Shown: positions 43,947-53,277, numbered from the stretch's first letter. The stretch: 64,000 nucleotides of DNA from Bradyrhizobium sp. ORS 278 (GCF_000026145.1 NC_009445.1:5486501-5550500), one strand, 5' to 3'. Numbers and translations: made by a program. The notes: generated by a model not told the origin, from the sequence alone.

Positions 43947-44207
43947 TCAGCCCTCCTGCTCATCATCCGAGTCGTCCGGATGTACGATCACGCGCTCGAT
44001 GCGATGGATCAGCTCCAGCGCACCGTCCTCACCATTCTGCACAGCCTGGGGCGCTTTGCCCCAGCCGCGATCGAGGATGGCGTTGGCGGCCGAGACGCGC
44101 GCGGCATGGGTTGCCTTGGGTGATCGCATCACGCCGACCAGCGTGTTGATCGCAGTCTTGGTGTGGCTGCGCGCCATCGAGCGGATTTCGGTGATCGTCT
44201 TCGACAT
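43947..44207 (-). CDS. Small phage packaging-associated protein (terminase small-subunit-like position)
   Basis: An 86-residue protein starting MSKTITEIRSMARSHTKTA after GGGAAGCGACC. It has helical segments (TAINTLVGVMRSPKATHAAR, VSAANAILDRGWGKAPQ) and an acidic C-terminus (HPDDSDDEQEG). Proteins with this AINTL/NAILDRGWGK pattern are commonly encoded just upstream of phage terminases, and the position here agrees. The frame is open upstream to an ATG at 44318 that would add a hydrophobic N-terminus, less likely given the ribosome-binding site at 44207. Confidence 0.55.
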   Translation of the reverse strand: MSKTITEIRSMARSHTKTAINTLVGVMRSPKATHAARVSAANAILDRGWGKAPQAVQNGEDGALELIHRIERVIVHPDDSDDEQEG

Positions 44208-44578
44208 GGTCGCTTCCCGGGTCTTGCAGTGTCGATGCGGAACGTGGTCGCGACGACGCGTCGCGACGGCAATCGCGACGAGGCCGACAGCGGCGAACGA
44301 GATCAGTGTGACGGTCATCGTCCGCTTCGGATCGTTGAGAGAAAAGCGCGGCGGATCGCGGCCAACGCGATCGCTTCGGGCGCGAACCCTATCCCTCGCG
44401 AGAGGGACCGCTGCGGGCGCGGCGGCGATCGCCATGCCCGCGGCCGCCCCGTTCGCGCGGACGGTCATTATCCGGATGATGGGGCGTGCAGGCGCTGCGG
44501 GCGAACAAAGGTCCGCGGTTGTTGGCACGGGCCGTGGCGGCAGCGATTTTGGAAATTTCGATGCTGGCATTCTGCCGG

Positions 44579-44754
44579 TGATTTGCCCGACGTGTCAAAT
44601 TTGATGGAATTGCGGCGACCGGACTTCCAGTTTCGATAACCGGCTTCGCGAATTCCTCTCGCCGTAAAACAAAAAGCCCGCAGCCAATTTTCGGCGCGGG
44701 CTCTATGATTACTGCGACGATGACAAAATGCGCCTGATTTGCCCGACGTGTCAA
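44579..44754. repeat. 20-bp direct repeat pair, possible prophage boundary
   Basis: TGATTTGCCCGACGTGTCAA occurs at 44579-44598 and 44735-44754, 156 bp apart. The first 14 bases recur inverted at 13382-13395. The core is therefore a dispersed genomic element rather than a unique attachment site. Confidence 0.7.
44675..44702 (-). terminator. Rho-independent terminator, leftward
   Basis: Read on the minus strand, AGCCCGC and GCGGGCT form a 7-bp GC-rich stem around a 14-nt loop, followed by TTTTTGTTTT. It would stop transcripts moving left toward the prophage genes. Confidence 0.65.
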
Positions 44755-44820
44755 GCGCGCAAACGCGCGGCCATCGTCAGTTCATCTCGCAGCCCGTCGG
44801 GCTGAGCCGGAAGGAGGTTC

Positions 44821-45009
44821 ATGATGTATGTCGTCGCAGTCATTCTAGCCGTCTTGTCCGCGCTGTTCTATGCGGCCGGCCAGCATCAGCTCGGATCTGT
44901 CGGCGCCGATGTCTGCCAGGTCGGCAGCCTGTTCTGCGACAAGCCGTACTACATGATGACGAGTGCGGTGCTCGCGGGCCTCTGGGGCAAGTTCGTCAGC
45001 ATACGTTAG
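44821..45009 (+). CDS. Small membrane or exported protein, uncharacterised
   Basis: A protein of 61-62 residues. A perfect GGAGG lies 3-6 bases before two adjacent ATGs (44821 and 44824); the second has better spacing. It starts MYVVAVILAVLSALFYAAG, an uncleaved signal anchor or signal peptide. A short polar region with two cysteines (VGADVCQVGSLFC) and a second weakly hydrophobic stretch (MMTSAVLAGLWG) follow. No family is recognised. Confidence 0.62.
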   Translation: MMYVVAVILAVLSALFYAAGQHQLGSVGADVCQVGSLFCDKPYYMMTSAVLAGLWGKFVSIR

Positions 45010-45022
45010 CCGGCAACGTCGA

Positions 45023-45967
45023 TTAGTTCTTGATTGCGTAAAGCGGCGTTCGGACCGTCAGCTGATAGACCGGCTTCGGCGCCCACGCGATCTGCGCCGT
45101 GATGCCGAACAGCCGGTTGTCATCGTCATCCATACGATCGAGATCGAGCCTGACCAGCGGCTGGGTATAGGACGCGATCGGCGCGACCGCGAGCAGCTGC
45201 GCGCCGCCGAACGATTGCAGTCCGACGCGCGCCGAGGCCTTCCAATTGTTGTCCCATTGATAGAAGCCACCGACATACCCAACGGTGGTGTCGCCGACCC
45301 GCGCCAGAACCGTTTCGATCTCGGTATGCGTATATTGGACGCCCGCCAGCCAGCCGCGCATCTCGTCGGGATCGAGTGCGTATTTGGCTTCGACGACCGT
45401 AGCGAACGACGTGGTCGCCAGCGGCGAGTCCGGCACCGAACGCGTGAGCGTCGACTGCAGCGTGACGGTCGGGATCGCGCCGCCGTTCTGCTGATAGACA
45501 TCGGCCTGAAAGCCGAGGAACCAGCTGGTCACCGCGACGTCGGACCAGGCGGACCGGCCGTTGTAAGAGGCGCTGCCGGTGAAGCCCCCATAGAGCGACA
45601 GCGCCTCGCCGATATCCACCGTGAGCGGAACGTCGGCGCCGACACCCTGGTTGGTGGGAGCCGAGAGCTGCGGGCGCCCCGGCAAGGTCGGGCGGTCGAG
45701 CAGCCGTCGGACGGTCGCGAGCTGCGACAGCGTTCCGAACAGGGAGGTGTCGCCGAGCCCTGTCGCTAGCGACCCGCCAGGCACATAAGAATAGTTCGTG
45801 CGGAAATCGATGTAGACATTGGCGAGGCCGGATGGCGACGCGCCGTCACCCTCGTCCGCCTTGTCCTTTGCCACTGCGCTGTCGCCGACGAGCAACGCCG
45901 TGCCGACCATGACAGCGTAAACCCACCGCAACGCGCCCTCACCCCGCAACGAGTCCTCGTGCGCCAT
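45023..45967 (-). CDS. Putative outer-membrane beta-barrel protein
   Basis: A 314-residue protein with a signal peptide (WVYAVMVGTALLVGDSAVA). It then has alternating polar/aromatic strands (LSLYGGFTGSASYNGRSA, SFATVVEAKYALD, YVGGFYQWDNNWKASARVG, QLTVRTPLYAIKN). This pattern suggests a beta barrel, but no porin family is recognised. The start at 45967 (MAHEDSL) follows GGGGGACG. It is monocistronic and lies downstream of the histidine kinase, separated by 97 bp. Confidence 0.6.
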   Translation of the reverse strand: MAHEDSLRGEGALRWVYAVMVGTALLVGDSAVAKDKADEGDGASPSGLANVYIDFRTNYSYVPGGSLATGLGDTSLFGTLSQLATVRRLLDRPTLPGRPQLSAPTNQGVGADVPLTVDIGEALSLYGGFTGSASYNGRSAWSDVAVTSWFLGFQADVYQQNGGAIPTVTLQSTLTRSVPDSPLATTSFATVVEAKYALDPDEMRGWLAGVQYTHTEIETVLARVGDTTVGYVGGFYQWDNNWKASARVGLQSFGGAQLLAVAPIASYTQPLVRLDLDRMDDDDNRLFGITAQIAWAPKPVYQLTVRTPLYAIKN

Positions 45968-46064
45968 TCTGACGTCCCCCAGCACCCGAAGCTACTCCGG
46001 CGCGGCGCGCGCCTTCAAGTCTGGACCACCAGTCAGGATCGGAAGATCAGGGGACGATCGCGGC

Positions 46065-49000
46065 CTATCCCGGCGGCGGGCCCGACGGACCCGCTCCGCG
46101 CGCAGCCATGACCTGACGCAGCACGCGCGACAGCTCGTCCACCGAGTAGGGCTTGTGGATGAGGCTGAAGCCGTGTCGGTCGCCATCGGCCAGCACGTCG
46201 CTGTAGCCGCTGTTGAGCACGATCGGGATCGTCGGCAGCCGCCGCCGGATTTCCTGGCCGAGCGTCACGCCGTCCATTCCCGGCATGACGACATCGCTGA
46301 GCACGAGGTCGAAGCCGTCGGGATTGTCCTCGATCAGGCGCAACGCGTCGAGGCCGCTGCGCGCCAGCACGGTGCGATAGCCGAGGTCCTCGAGGAGTTG
46401 CGTCGAGAACTCGCCGATCTCGGGGTTGTCCTCGACGACGAGCACGTTCCAGCGGGCGGCGGGCATCTCGGGTCCGTCGTCGCTGCGCTCGCGCCGTCCG
46501 AGCGGCTTGGACGTGAGCGGCAGCAGCAGCGTCAGTGTGGTCCCCTTGCCGAGCTCGCTCTCCGCCAGCACGCGGCCGCCTGATTGATGGACGAAGCCGT
46601 AGACCTGGGACAGGCCCAGCCCGGTGCCGCGCCCGACGCCTTTGGTCGTGAAGAACGGCTCGAAGATCCGGTCGATCTGATCGGCCGCGATGCCGCATCC
46701 GGTGTCGCTGACCGCGATCGACACGAACGGCTGCGCACCGCCTGCAGTCTGCTGTTGAACGCGATCGCCGCGGATGGTCAGGACACCCCGGCCGTTCATC
46801 GCGTCACGCGCATTGGCGACGAGATTCACCAGGGCCGTCTCGAGCTGATTGACGTCGACATCGACGGGCAGCGGCCGCGAGCGCAGGTCGAGCTCGATCA
46901 CGGCGGGCGCGCCGAGCACTGTCTGCAGCATGTCCTCGATCTGCTCGATATGCCCGGCGACGTCGAACACCGAGCGCTCCATCGGGGTGCGGCGCGCGAA
47001 GGCGAGCAGCTGTCCGGTCAGCTTGGCCGCGCGGTCGGCCGTATCCGAGATCGCATCGACATAGCGGCGCATGCGCTCGGGCGACAGCTGGCGCCGGCGC
47101 AGCAGATCGGCCGACGACCGGATCACCGTCAAGAGATTGTTGAAGTCGTGCGCGACGCCGCCGGTGAGCTGGCCGATCGCTTCCATCTTCTGCGCCTGCC
47201 GGAACGCCTCCTCGGCCTTGCGCCGCTCGGTCTGCTCGACCGCCTCGGGCACGATGGCGACGACCTGCCCGGTGTCGTCACGCACCGGGCGCATTTGGAA
47301 ATTGAACCAGCGCCAGCCGCCGACCGGCAGGTCGAGGTGCAGTTCCCGCCGCGCCTCGTCGCCGCGGGCCACGGCGTCGACCAGTGATCTGATCACCCCG
47401 GGCATGCCGGGCGTGGACGCAAACCACGGCGTCTCCCAGAACGGCTGGCCGACGACCTCGCGCAATGGCGCAGCGATGGCCTCGAGCGACGTCGCGTTGG
47501 CGTCGAGCAACGTGCCGTCCGAAGACAGCAAGGCCTGAAATGTGTAGCTCGCCTCGAAGATGGTGCGAAGCCGCGCCTCCTTGGCCTGCAGCTCTGCGGT
47601 GCGCTCCGAGACCTGCGCCTCCAGCCGTTCGTTGAGGTCGCGCAAGGTGGTCTCCGCCGCGCGCCTGACCCGCGCGAGATCGATGTTGACGCGCACCCGC
47701 GCCAACAGCTCACGCGCGCTGAACGGCTTGCTGAGATAGTCGCTGGCGCCGGCATCCAGCCCCTCGACCTTCGCCTCCTCGCCGGCACGCGCCGACAGGA
47801 TGACCACTGGAATGTCGCGCCGCTGTGGGTCGCTGCGCAGCGCCTTCAGAAGACCGAAGCCGTCGAGTCGCGGCATCATCACGTCGGTCAACACCAGATC
47901 GGGCCGGCGGCGGCGAACTGTCTCCAGCGCGGCGACGCCGTCAGCAACAGCCTCGACCTCGTAGTCGTCGCCAAGCAGGCGGCACACGTAGTCGCGCATG
48001 TCGGAATTGTCGTCGGCAAGCACGACGCGATCGCGCGCCGACAGGGTCAAGGGCTGAAGGCCGAGATCATCGGGCGAGGACGGGTGCGGGCGATCCAGCG
48101 GACCGTCGCCGCTCATCCAGCCCAGCGCTTCGTCGATATAGGCTTGCGCACGCCGCGTGGCGACGGCCTCGCTTCGCGCGCTTCCAAGCTGCCCCGCGGG
48201 AAGATGCGCAGTGCCGAGAGGAATACGCACGCAGAAGACCGAGCCCCGGCCAAGCTCGCTCTCGACCGTGATTTCGCCGCCATGCAGCTTCACCAGCTCC
48301 TGCACCAACGCAAGACCGATGCCGCTGCCTTCGAATGATCGCCCGCGGGCGCCCTCGATGCGGCGGAAGCGCTCGAACAGATGCGGCAGCTCGCCCGGCG
48401 GAATGCCGGTGCCGGTGTCGCGAACCCTGAGCTCGGCCTGACGGCGGTCGGACGACAAGCCTATTGAGACCGCGATCTCGCCTTCGAAGGTGAACTTGAA
48501 CGCATTGGAGACCAGGTTCAGGACGATCTTCTCCCACATGTCGCGATCGACATGAACAGGCTCGGGGAGAGCTTCGGTCTCGATCACGAGTTGCAGGCCG
48601 GCGCGGTCGGTCGCCGAGCGGAAGTTCGAGACCAGTTCGGACGTCAGCCCGCCGAGATCGACTGGCTCGAACCTTGCGGTCATGCGGCCAGCCTCGATCC
48701 GCGAGAAGTCGAGCAACGTGTTCACGAGCTTCATCAGGCGAAGGCTGTTGCGGTGGATCAGTGTCAGGACCGAGCGGTCCTCGGCGGCGATGGTCCCCTC
48801 GTCGCGGGCAAGAAGGTCCTCGAGCGGGCTGAGCATCAGCGTCAGAGGAGTCCGGAATTCGTGGCTGATGTTGGAGAAGAACGTCGTCTTGGCGCGATCG
48901 ACCTCCGCCAGCGCCTCGGCACGGCGCCGCTCGGTCTGATAGGCGCTGCCGTTGCTGACGGCGGCCGCGATCTGTCCGGCGACGAGATTGAGAAAGCGGG

Positions 49001-49964
49001 CATAGCTCTCGTCATAAAGCCGGAAGGGGTTGAGCCCCGCGATGACGAAGCCGCCCTGCCCGGTCTCGCCCGAGGACGGAATGGGCAAGACCACGGCGTG
49101 TCGCGGCGGCTGCCGCCAGCCGCCGCTTGGAAAGGTGACGCCGAACAATCGCGCAAGATCGCGGACGAGCACGGCGCTCTGCAGCCGCAACGCCTCGGCC
49201 AGGGGCCATGAACCCTCCGTCTGTATCCGCAGCGTCGGCTTAACCGCGGGATGATCCCGCGCGATGCCGGTCAAGGCCTCGAGGCGCGCCGTCTCACCAT
49301 CCGGCTCGGTCATGTAGATCATCACGAAGGGCAGATCGCGCGGCTCATGCGCCAAGGCCTGTGCGCAGCTCAGGCAGGCCTGGTCAGTGCTTCGGGCTTC
49401 GGCTCCGGCATTGGCGAGCGCGCGCAACAGCGAGAGCTGGCGTTCGCTGATCACGCGCTGGGTGTCATCGGTGTTGGCGCAGAAGATGCCGCCGGGCGAT
49501 CCGTCGTCATCGGGAATGGGACTGTAGGAGAACGTGTAGTACGTCTCCTCCGGAAAGCCGTTGCGCTCCATGATCAGCAGTTGCGCTTCGACGTAGGTCC
49601 CCTGATCACCCCCGCTCGCCGTCGCCAACAGCGGGCCGATGTCCTCCCAGATTTCGTGCCAGACCTCGGACGTGGGTCGGCCGAGTGCCCAGGGATGTTT
49701 GCCGCCGATGATCGCCTTGTAGGCATCGTTGTAGAGGTAGATCAGCTCCCGGCCCCAGCCGATCCAGATCGGCTGCTGCGAGGTGAGCATGATCCTCACA
49801 GCGGTCTTCAGACTTTGCGGCCAGTGCTCGGGCGCGCCGATCGACGTGCTCGCCCAATCCAGCCGCAGCATCAAGCCGGCAAGCTCGCTGCCACCCGAGA
49901 ACAGCCGTTCGCGCTCGGCGCTGCCGAGCCCCTCGCGATCTCCTGACTGCCGCTCGTCCGGCAA
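46065..49964 (-). CDS. Double hybrid sensor histidine kinase with two kinase cores and two receivers
   Basis: A protein of about 1299 residues. In order, numbered from TTG 49964: PAS-like sensor (about 35-170), GAF-like region (about 190-340), HisKA with His368 in FFSNISHEFRTPL, HATPase (DTGTGIPPGE, GSGIGLALV) and receiver with Asp694 (LTDVMMPRLDG). A coiled coil (ERLEAQVSERTAELQAKEAR) leads to a second PAS (about 800-910), a second kinase core with His939 in VAHDFNNLL, HATPase (FEPFFTTKGVGRGTGLGL) and receiver Asp1224 (LSDVVMPGMDG). No transmembrane helix is seen, so it is probably cytoplasmic. TTG 50024 is an alternative start with poorer context. The signal and final target are unknown. 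Confidence 0.82.
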   Translation of the reverse strand: MPDERQSGDREGLGSAERERLFSGGSELAGLMLRLDWASTSIGAPEHWPQSLKTAVRIMLTSQQPIWIGWGRELIYLYNDAYKAIIGGKHPWALGRPTSEVWHEIWEDIGPLLATASGGDQGTYVEAQLLIMERNGFPEETYYTFSYSPIPDDDGSPGGIFCANTDDTQRVISERQLSLLRALANAGAEARSTDQACLSCAQALAHEPRDLPFVMIYMTEPDGETARLEALTGIARDHPAVKPTLRIQTEGSWPLAEALRLQSAVLVRDLARLFGVTFPSGGWRQPPRHAVVLPIPSSGETGQGGFVIAGLNPFRLYDESYARFLNLVAGQIAAAVSNGSAYQTERRRAEALAEVDRAKTTFFSNISHEFRTPLTLMLSPLEDLLARDEGTIAAEDRSVLTLIHRNSLRLMKLVNTLLDFSRIEAGRMTARFEPVDLGGLTSELVSNFRSATDRAGLQLVIETEALPEPVHVDRDMWEKIVLNLVSNAFKFTFEGEIAVSIGLSSDRRQAELRVRDTGTGIPPGELPHLFERFRRIEGARGRSFEGSGIGLALVQELVKLHGGEITVESELGRGSVFCVRIPLGTAHLPAGQLGSARSEAVATRRAQAYIDEALGWMSGDGPLDRPHPSSPDDLGLQPLTLSARDRVVLADDNSDMRDYVCRLLGDDYEVEAVADGVAALETVRRRRPDLVLTDVMMPRLDGFGLLKALRSDPQRRDIPVVILSARAGEEAKVEGLDAGASDYLSKPFSARELLARVRVNIDLARVRRAAETTLRDLNERLEAQVSERTAELQAKEARLRTIFEASYTFQALLSSDGTLLDANATSLEAIAAPLREVVGQPFWETPWFASTPGMPGVIRSLVDAVARGDEARRELHLDLPVGGWRWFNFQMRPVRDDTGQVVAIVPEAVEQTERRKAEEAFRQAQKMEAIGQLTGGVAHDFNNLLTVIRSSADLLRRRQLSPERMRRYVDAISDTADRAAKLTGQLLAFARRTPMERSVFDVAGHIEQIEDMLQTVLGAPAVIELDLRSRPLPVDVDVNQLETALVNLVANARDAMNGRGVLTIRGDRVQQQTAGGAQPFVSIAVSDTGCGIAADQIDRIFEPFFTTKGVGRGTGLGLSQVYGFVHQSGGRVLAESELGKGTTLTLLLPLTSKPLGRRERSDDGPEMPAARWNVLVVEDNPEIGEFSTQLLEDLGYRTVLARSGLDALRLIEDNPDGFDLVLSDVVMPGMDGVTLGQEIRRRLPTIPIVLNSGYSDVLADGDRHGFSLIHKPYSVDELSRVLRQVMAARGAGPSGPPPG

Positions 49965-50083
49965 ACACGCCCCCCATACAAACTCAGCCGCGATCAGAAC
50001 GCCGGTATTCTCATGAGGTTCCAATGACCGGAACGAAAACGGCGCCTAGCGACTTCCAGTCTCATTAGCTTTCTCGCGGGGAC

Positions 50084-51394
50084 GTGGCCGTGGCGATGAC
50101 CGTTGCAACCGAGCCCAACAAGCCGAAGACATCGGCGGGGAGCTTTTTCCGGCTGCTGGGCCCTGGGCTCGTAACCGGCGCGGCGGACGACGACCCCTCC
50201 GGCATCGCCACCTACTCCCAAGCCGGCGCGCAGTTCGGCTACGGGCTGCTCTGGACCGTCTTCCTGACGACCCCCTTCATGATCGCGATCCAGTTGGTGA
50301 GCGCGCGCATTGGCCGCGTGACCGGCAAAGGTCTGGCCGCCAACATCACAGCGGTGGCGCCTCGCTGGATCGTCTTCGGCCTCGTGGCGCTGCTGGTCGG
50401 CGCCAACACGTTCAACATCGCCGCCGACATTGCTGCGATGGCGGAGTCGCTGTCGCTCGTCATCGGCGGGCTCAACCACGAGCATGCGCTGATCTTCGCA
50501 GCCGCCTCGACGTTGCTGCAGGTCTTCCTGCCCTACCGGCGCTATGCCCCGTTCATCAAGGTGCTCACGCTCAGCCTGTTCGCCTATGTCGCCACGGCGC
50601 TGATGGTCAAGGTGCCCTGGGGCACGGCGCTGCTCGCCGCGGTCTGGCCGAATCCCTCGACCGATGCCGACTATCTGCTGACCGTCGTCGCCGTGCTCGG
50701 CACCACCATCAGCCCCTATCTGTTCTTCTGGCAGGCCTCGCAGGAAGTCGAGGAGATGAACCAGGGCAAGGTCGACCGCCCCTTGCGCGAGCTCTCCAGA
50801 AAAAATCATCCCGAGTTGCGCCGCATGCGCATCGACACCACGATCGGAATGATCTTCTCCAACGCGATCGCCTTCTTCATCATCCTGACGACCGCCACCG
50901 TCCTGCACGGCAGTGGCATCACCAAGATCGACTCGGCGACCCAGGCGGCGGACGCCCTGCGTCCGCTCGCCGGCGACTTCACCTTCCTGCTGTTCGCGCT
51001 CGGCATCATCGGCACCGGCCTGCTCGCCATTCCGGTGCTGGCGGGATCGGCGGCCTATGGTGTCGCGGAAATCTTCGGCTGGCACGCGACGCTCGAGGCC
51101 AAGCCTGACGAGGCGGCAGGGTTCTACAGCATCATTGCCGCCGCCACCCTGATCGGCTTCGGTCTCGGCTTCACCGGCATCGATTCGATCCACATGCTGG
51201 TGTGGAGCGCGGTGCTCAACGGCATCGCCGCCGTGCCGATCATGGCGATGATGATGGTGATCGTCTCAAACGTCGGGCTGATGGGCCGCTTCCGCGCCCG
51301 CTCCTGGCTGATCGGCCTCGGCTGGGTCGGCACCGCGATCATGGCGGTCGCCGTGCTGGCGCTGCTGTGGTCCTTCGTCACCGGCCAAGGCTAG
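50084..51394 (+). CDS. Nramp-family divalent-metal-like transporter with atypical motifs
   Basis: A 436-residue protein with about 11 hydrophobic segments of the Nramp fold. Helix 1 carries ADDDPSGIATYSQAGAQFGY where MntH-type Nramps have DPGN. Helix 6 carries TTISPYLFFWQASQE where the canonical proteins have a Met-Pro-His metal-binding motif. These replacements occur in a large divergent subgroup whose substrate may be magnesium or another cation, or may need no proton coupling. Starts at GTG 50084, GTG 50090 or ATG 50096 are possible after GGGGAC. It diverges from the histidine kinase, 120 bp away. Confidence 0.85.
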   Translation: MAVAMTVATEPNKPKTSAGSFFRLLGPGLVTGAADDDPSGIATYSQAGAQFGYGLLWTVFLTTPFMIAIQLVSARIGRVTGKGLAANITAVAPRWIVFGLVALLVGANTFNIAADIAAMAESLSLVIGGLNHEHALIFAAASTLLQVFLPYRRYAPFIKVLTLSLFAYVATALMVKVPWGTALLAAVWPNPSTDADYLLTVVAVLGTTISPYLFFWQASQEVEEMNQGKVDRPLRELSRKNHPELRRMRIDTTIGMIFSNAIAFFIILTTATVLHGSGITKIDSATQAADALRPLAGDFTFLLFALGIIGTGLLAIPVLAGSAAYGVAEIFGWHATLEAKPDEAAGFYSIIAAATLIGFGLGFTGIDSIHMLVWSAVLNGIAAVPIMAMMMVIVSNVGLMGRFRARSWLIGLGWVGTAIMAVAVLALLWSFVTGQG

Positions 51395-51418
51395 CCATCC
51401 CACCCGCGCGCGGCGCAA

Positions 51419-51449
51419 CGCAGTTGCACAACGTCATTGGTGCAATGCG
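51419..51449. promoter_or_regulatory. Inverted repeat upstream of malic enzyme
   Basis: CGCAGTTGCAC and GTGCAATGCG pair around a 10-bp spacer, with one extra base in the left arm. It lies in the 167-bp spacer before the malic enzyme. It may be an operator; no T-run follows, so a terminator for the Nramp gene is less likely. Confidence 0.35.
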
Positions 51450-51561
51450 GTACGTAAACTGTGTTAACAGTCCGTTCCCGCCATCCCGCCGCTGTTGATG
51501 CCGATCAACGCCGGCGCGCTCCGGAATGGCGAGGCTCGAACAAAGGACCTCGGAGACTGCC

Positions 51562-53211
51562 TTGACCCAACCGCAACGTATGAGCGCACCGACGCACTCA
51601 ACCCATTCCCCGCGCGGCCTGACGCTGCTGCGCGACCCGCTGCTCAACAAGGGCACCGGCTTCACCGAGCAGGAGCGCGACGCGCTCGGCCTGCGCGGCT
51701 TCCTGCCCGCAGGCGTCATGTCGATGCAGGCCCAGGCCGAGCGTATCCTGGTCAATCTGCGCAGCCTGTCGAACGACCTGGAGAAGTACGTCGCGCTGAA
51801 CGCGCTGCACGACCGCAACGAGGCGCTGTTCTTCCGGGTGGTCTGCGACAACATCGACGAGATCCAGCCGCTGATCTACACGCCGACCGTCGGCCTCGCC
51901 TGTCAGAAATACGGCCTGATCTTCCAGCGTCCGCGCGGCCTGTTCATCTCGGCCAATGATCGCGGGCGGATCGCGGAGATCCTCGCCAATTGGCCGTATC
52001 GCGCCAGGCTGATCGTCGTCACCGACGGCGAGCGTATTCTCGGCCTCGGCGATCTCGGCGCCAACGGCATGGGCATCCCGGTCGGCAAGCTGTCGCTGTA
52101 CTCGGCCTGCGCCGGCATTCACCCTGAGGAATGCCTTCCGGTCATGCTCGACGTCGGCACCAACAATGAGGAGCTGCTCGCCGATCCCTACTACATCGGA
52201 CTGCGCCAGAAGCGCCTGACCGGCGAAGCCTACGACGCCTTCGTCGACGAATTCATGACCGCCGCCCGAACGGCCTTCCCCGGCGTGCTGATCCAGTTCG
52301 AGGATTTCGCCAACCACGCCGCGTTCAAGCTGCTGCACAAATATCGCGACGAGGCCTGCGTCTTCAACGACGACATCCAGGGCACCGCGGCAGTCGCGCT
52401 CGCCGGGCTTTTCTCCGCTCTGCGCATCACCGGCGGCAAGCTGCGCGATCAGACCGTGCTGTTTCTCGGCGCCGGCGAGGCGGCGACCGGCATTGCCGAT
52501 CTCGTCGTCTCGGCGATGATGGCCGAGGGGCTGTCCGAGGCCGAGGCGCTGCGGCGCAACTGGCTGACGGATTCGCGCGGCCTCGTCATCAAGGGGCGCG
52601 AGAATCTGCACGGCCACAAGCTGCGTTATGCGCACGACCAGGCGCCGATCGGCGATTTCCTGTCCGCGATCAAGACGCTCAAGCCGACGGCGATTATCGG
52701 CGTGGCCGCGGTCGGCGGCGCCTTCACGCCGGAGGTGCTGCAGGCGATGGCGGAGCTCAACGAGCGCCCGATCATCTTTGCGCTGTCGAACCCGACCTCG
52801 AAGGCGGAATGCTCGGCGGAGGCCGCCTATCGCTACACGCAGGGACGCGCGCTGTTCGCCTGCGGCAGTCCGTATGATTCGGTCAAGCTCGACGGCAAGA
52901 CCTTCGTGCCGCGCCAGGGCAACAACTCCTACATCTTTCCCGGCGTCGGCCTCGGCGCCATCGCCAGCGGCGCGCGGCTGGTGACTGACGAGATGTTCAT
53001 GGCGGCGGCTCATACGCTTGCGAACTGCGTCACGGGTGCCGATCTCGAACAGGGCAGCCTGTATCCGGCCCTGCCGCGCATCCGCGAGGTGTCCGCCCAT
53101 ATCGGTGCGGCCGTCGCCGGCGTCGCCTATCAGAACGGGCTCGCCACCGGCCCTGCACCGAACGATCTGCTCGGCTTCGTCGAGTCGAAGATGTACGACG
53201 CGCGCTACTGA
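51562..53211 (+). CDS. maeA: NAD-dependent malic enzyme
   Basis: A 549-residue oxidative malate decarboxylase (malate to pyruvate plus CO2 and NADH). Malic-enzyme signatures are intact: YTPTVGLACQKYG, the metal and malate site FEDFANHAAFKLLHKYRDE followed by VFNDDIQGTAAVALAG, the NAD turn FLGAGEAATGIADL and LSNPTSKAECS. The TTG at 51562 follows GGAG by six bases and is preferred; ATG 51580 is the alternative. The enzyme length is that of the large SfcA/MaeA type without a phosphotransacetylase domain. It converges with arginase across a hairpin. Confidence 0.9.
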   Translation: MTQPQRMSAPTHSTHSPRGLTLLRDPLLNKGTGFTEQERDALGLRGFLPAGVMSMQAQAERILVNLRSLSNDLEKYVALNALHDRNEALFFRVVCDNIDEIQPLIYTPTVGLACQKYGLIFQRPRGLFISANDRGRIAEILANWPYRARLIVVTDGERILGLGDLGANGMGIPVGKLSLYSACAGIHPEECLPVMLDVGTNNEELLADPYYIGLRQKRLTGEAYDAFVDEFMTAARTAFPGVLIQFEDFANHAAFKLLHKYRDEACVFNDDIQGTAAVALAGLFSALRITGGKLRDQTVLFLGAGEAATGIADLVVSAMMAEGLSEAEALRRNWLTDSRGLVIKGRENLHGHKLRYAHDQAPIGDFLSAIKTLKPTAIIGVAAVGGAFTPEVLQAMAELNERPIIFALSNPTSKAECSAEAAYRYTQGRALFACGSPYDSVKLDGKTFVPRQGNNSYIFPGVGLGAIASGARLVTDEMFMAAAHTLANCVTGADLEQGSLYPALPRIREVSAHIGAAVAGVAYQNGLATGPAPNDLLGFVESKMYDARY

Positions 53212-53220
53212 TCGCGCTCG

Positions 53221-53250
53221 CGCGGATGCCTTGCAAAAGAGGCATCCGCG
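53221..53250. terminator. Bidirectional hairpin between maeA and arginase
   Basis: Perfect 11-bp stem (CGCGGATGCCT with AGGCATCCGCG) and an 8-base loop, 10 bp after the maeA stop and 28 bp after the arginase stop. No long T-run is present, so termination may be Rho-aided. Confidence 0.65.
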
Positions 53251-53277
53251 TCTCCACGACCCGCCGAAGGCACCCGG

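Larger units (their letters stand above)
44208..44820. other. 613-bp interval with repeat and terminator but no clear gene
   Basis: GC-rich DNA after the prophage scrap. It contains a short palindrome (CCCTCGCGAGAGGG near 44393), the two 20-bp direct repeats at 44579 and 44735, and a terminator-like hairpin at 44675. Open frames here lack family features. Confidence 0.5.

Noticed and set aside
43947..44318. Longer version of the packaging-associated protein with a hydrophobic N-terminus
   Set aside because: The ATG at 44207 has a better ribosome-binding site and matches the start of similar phage proteins.
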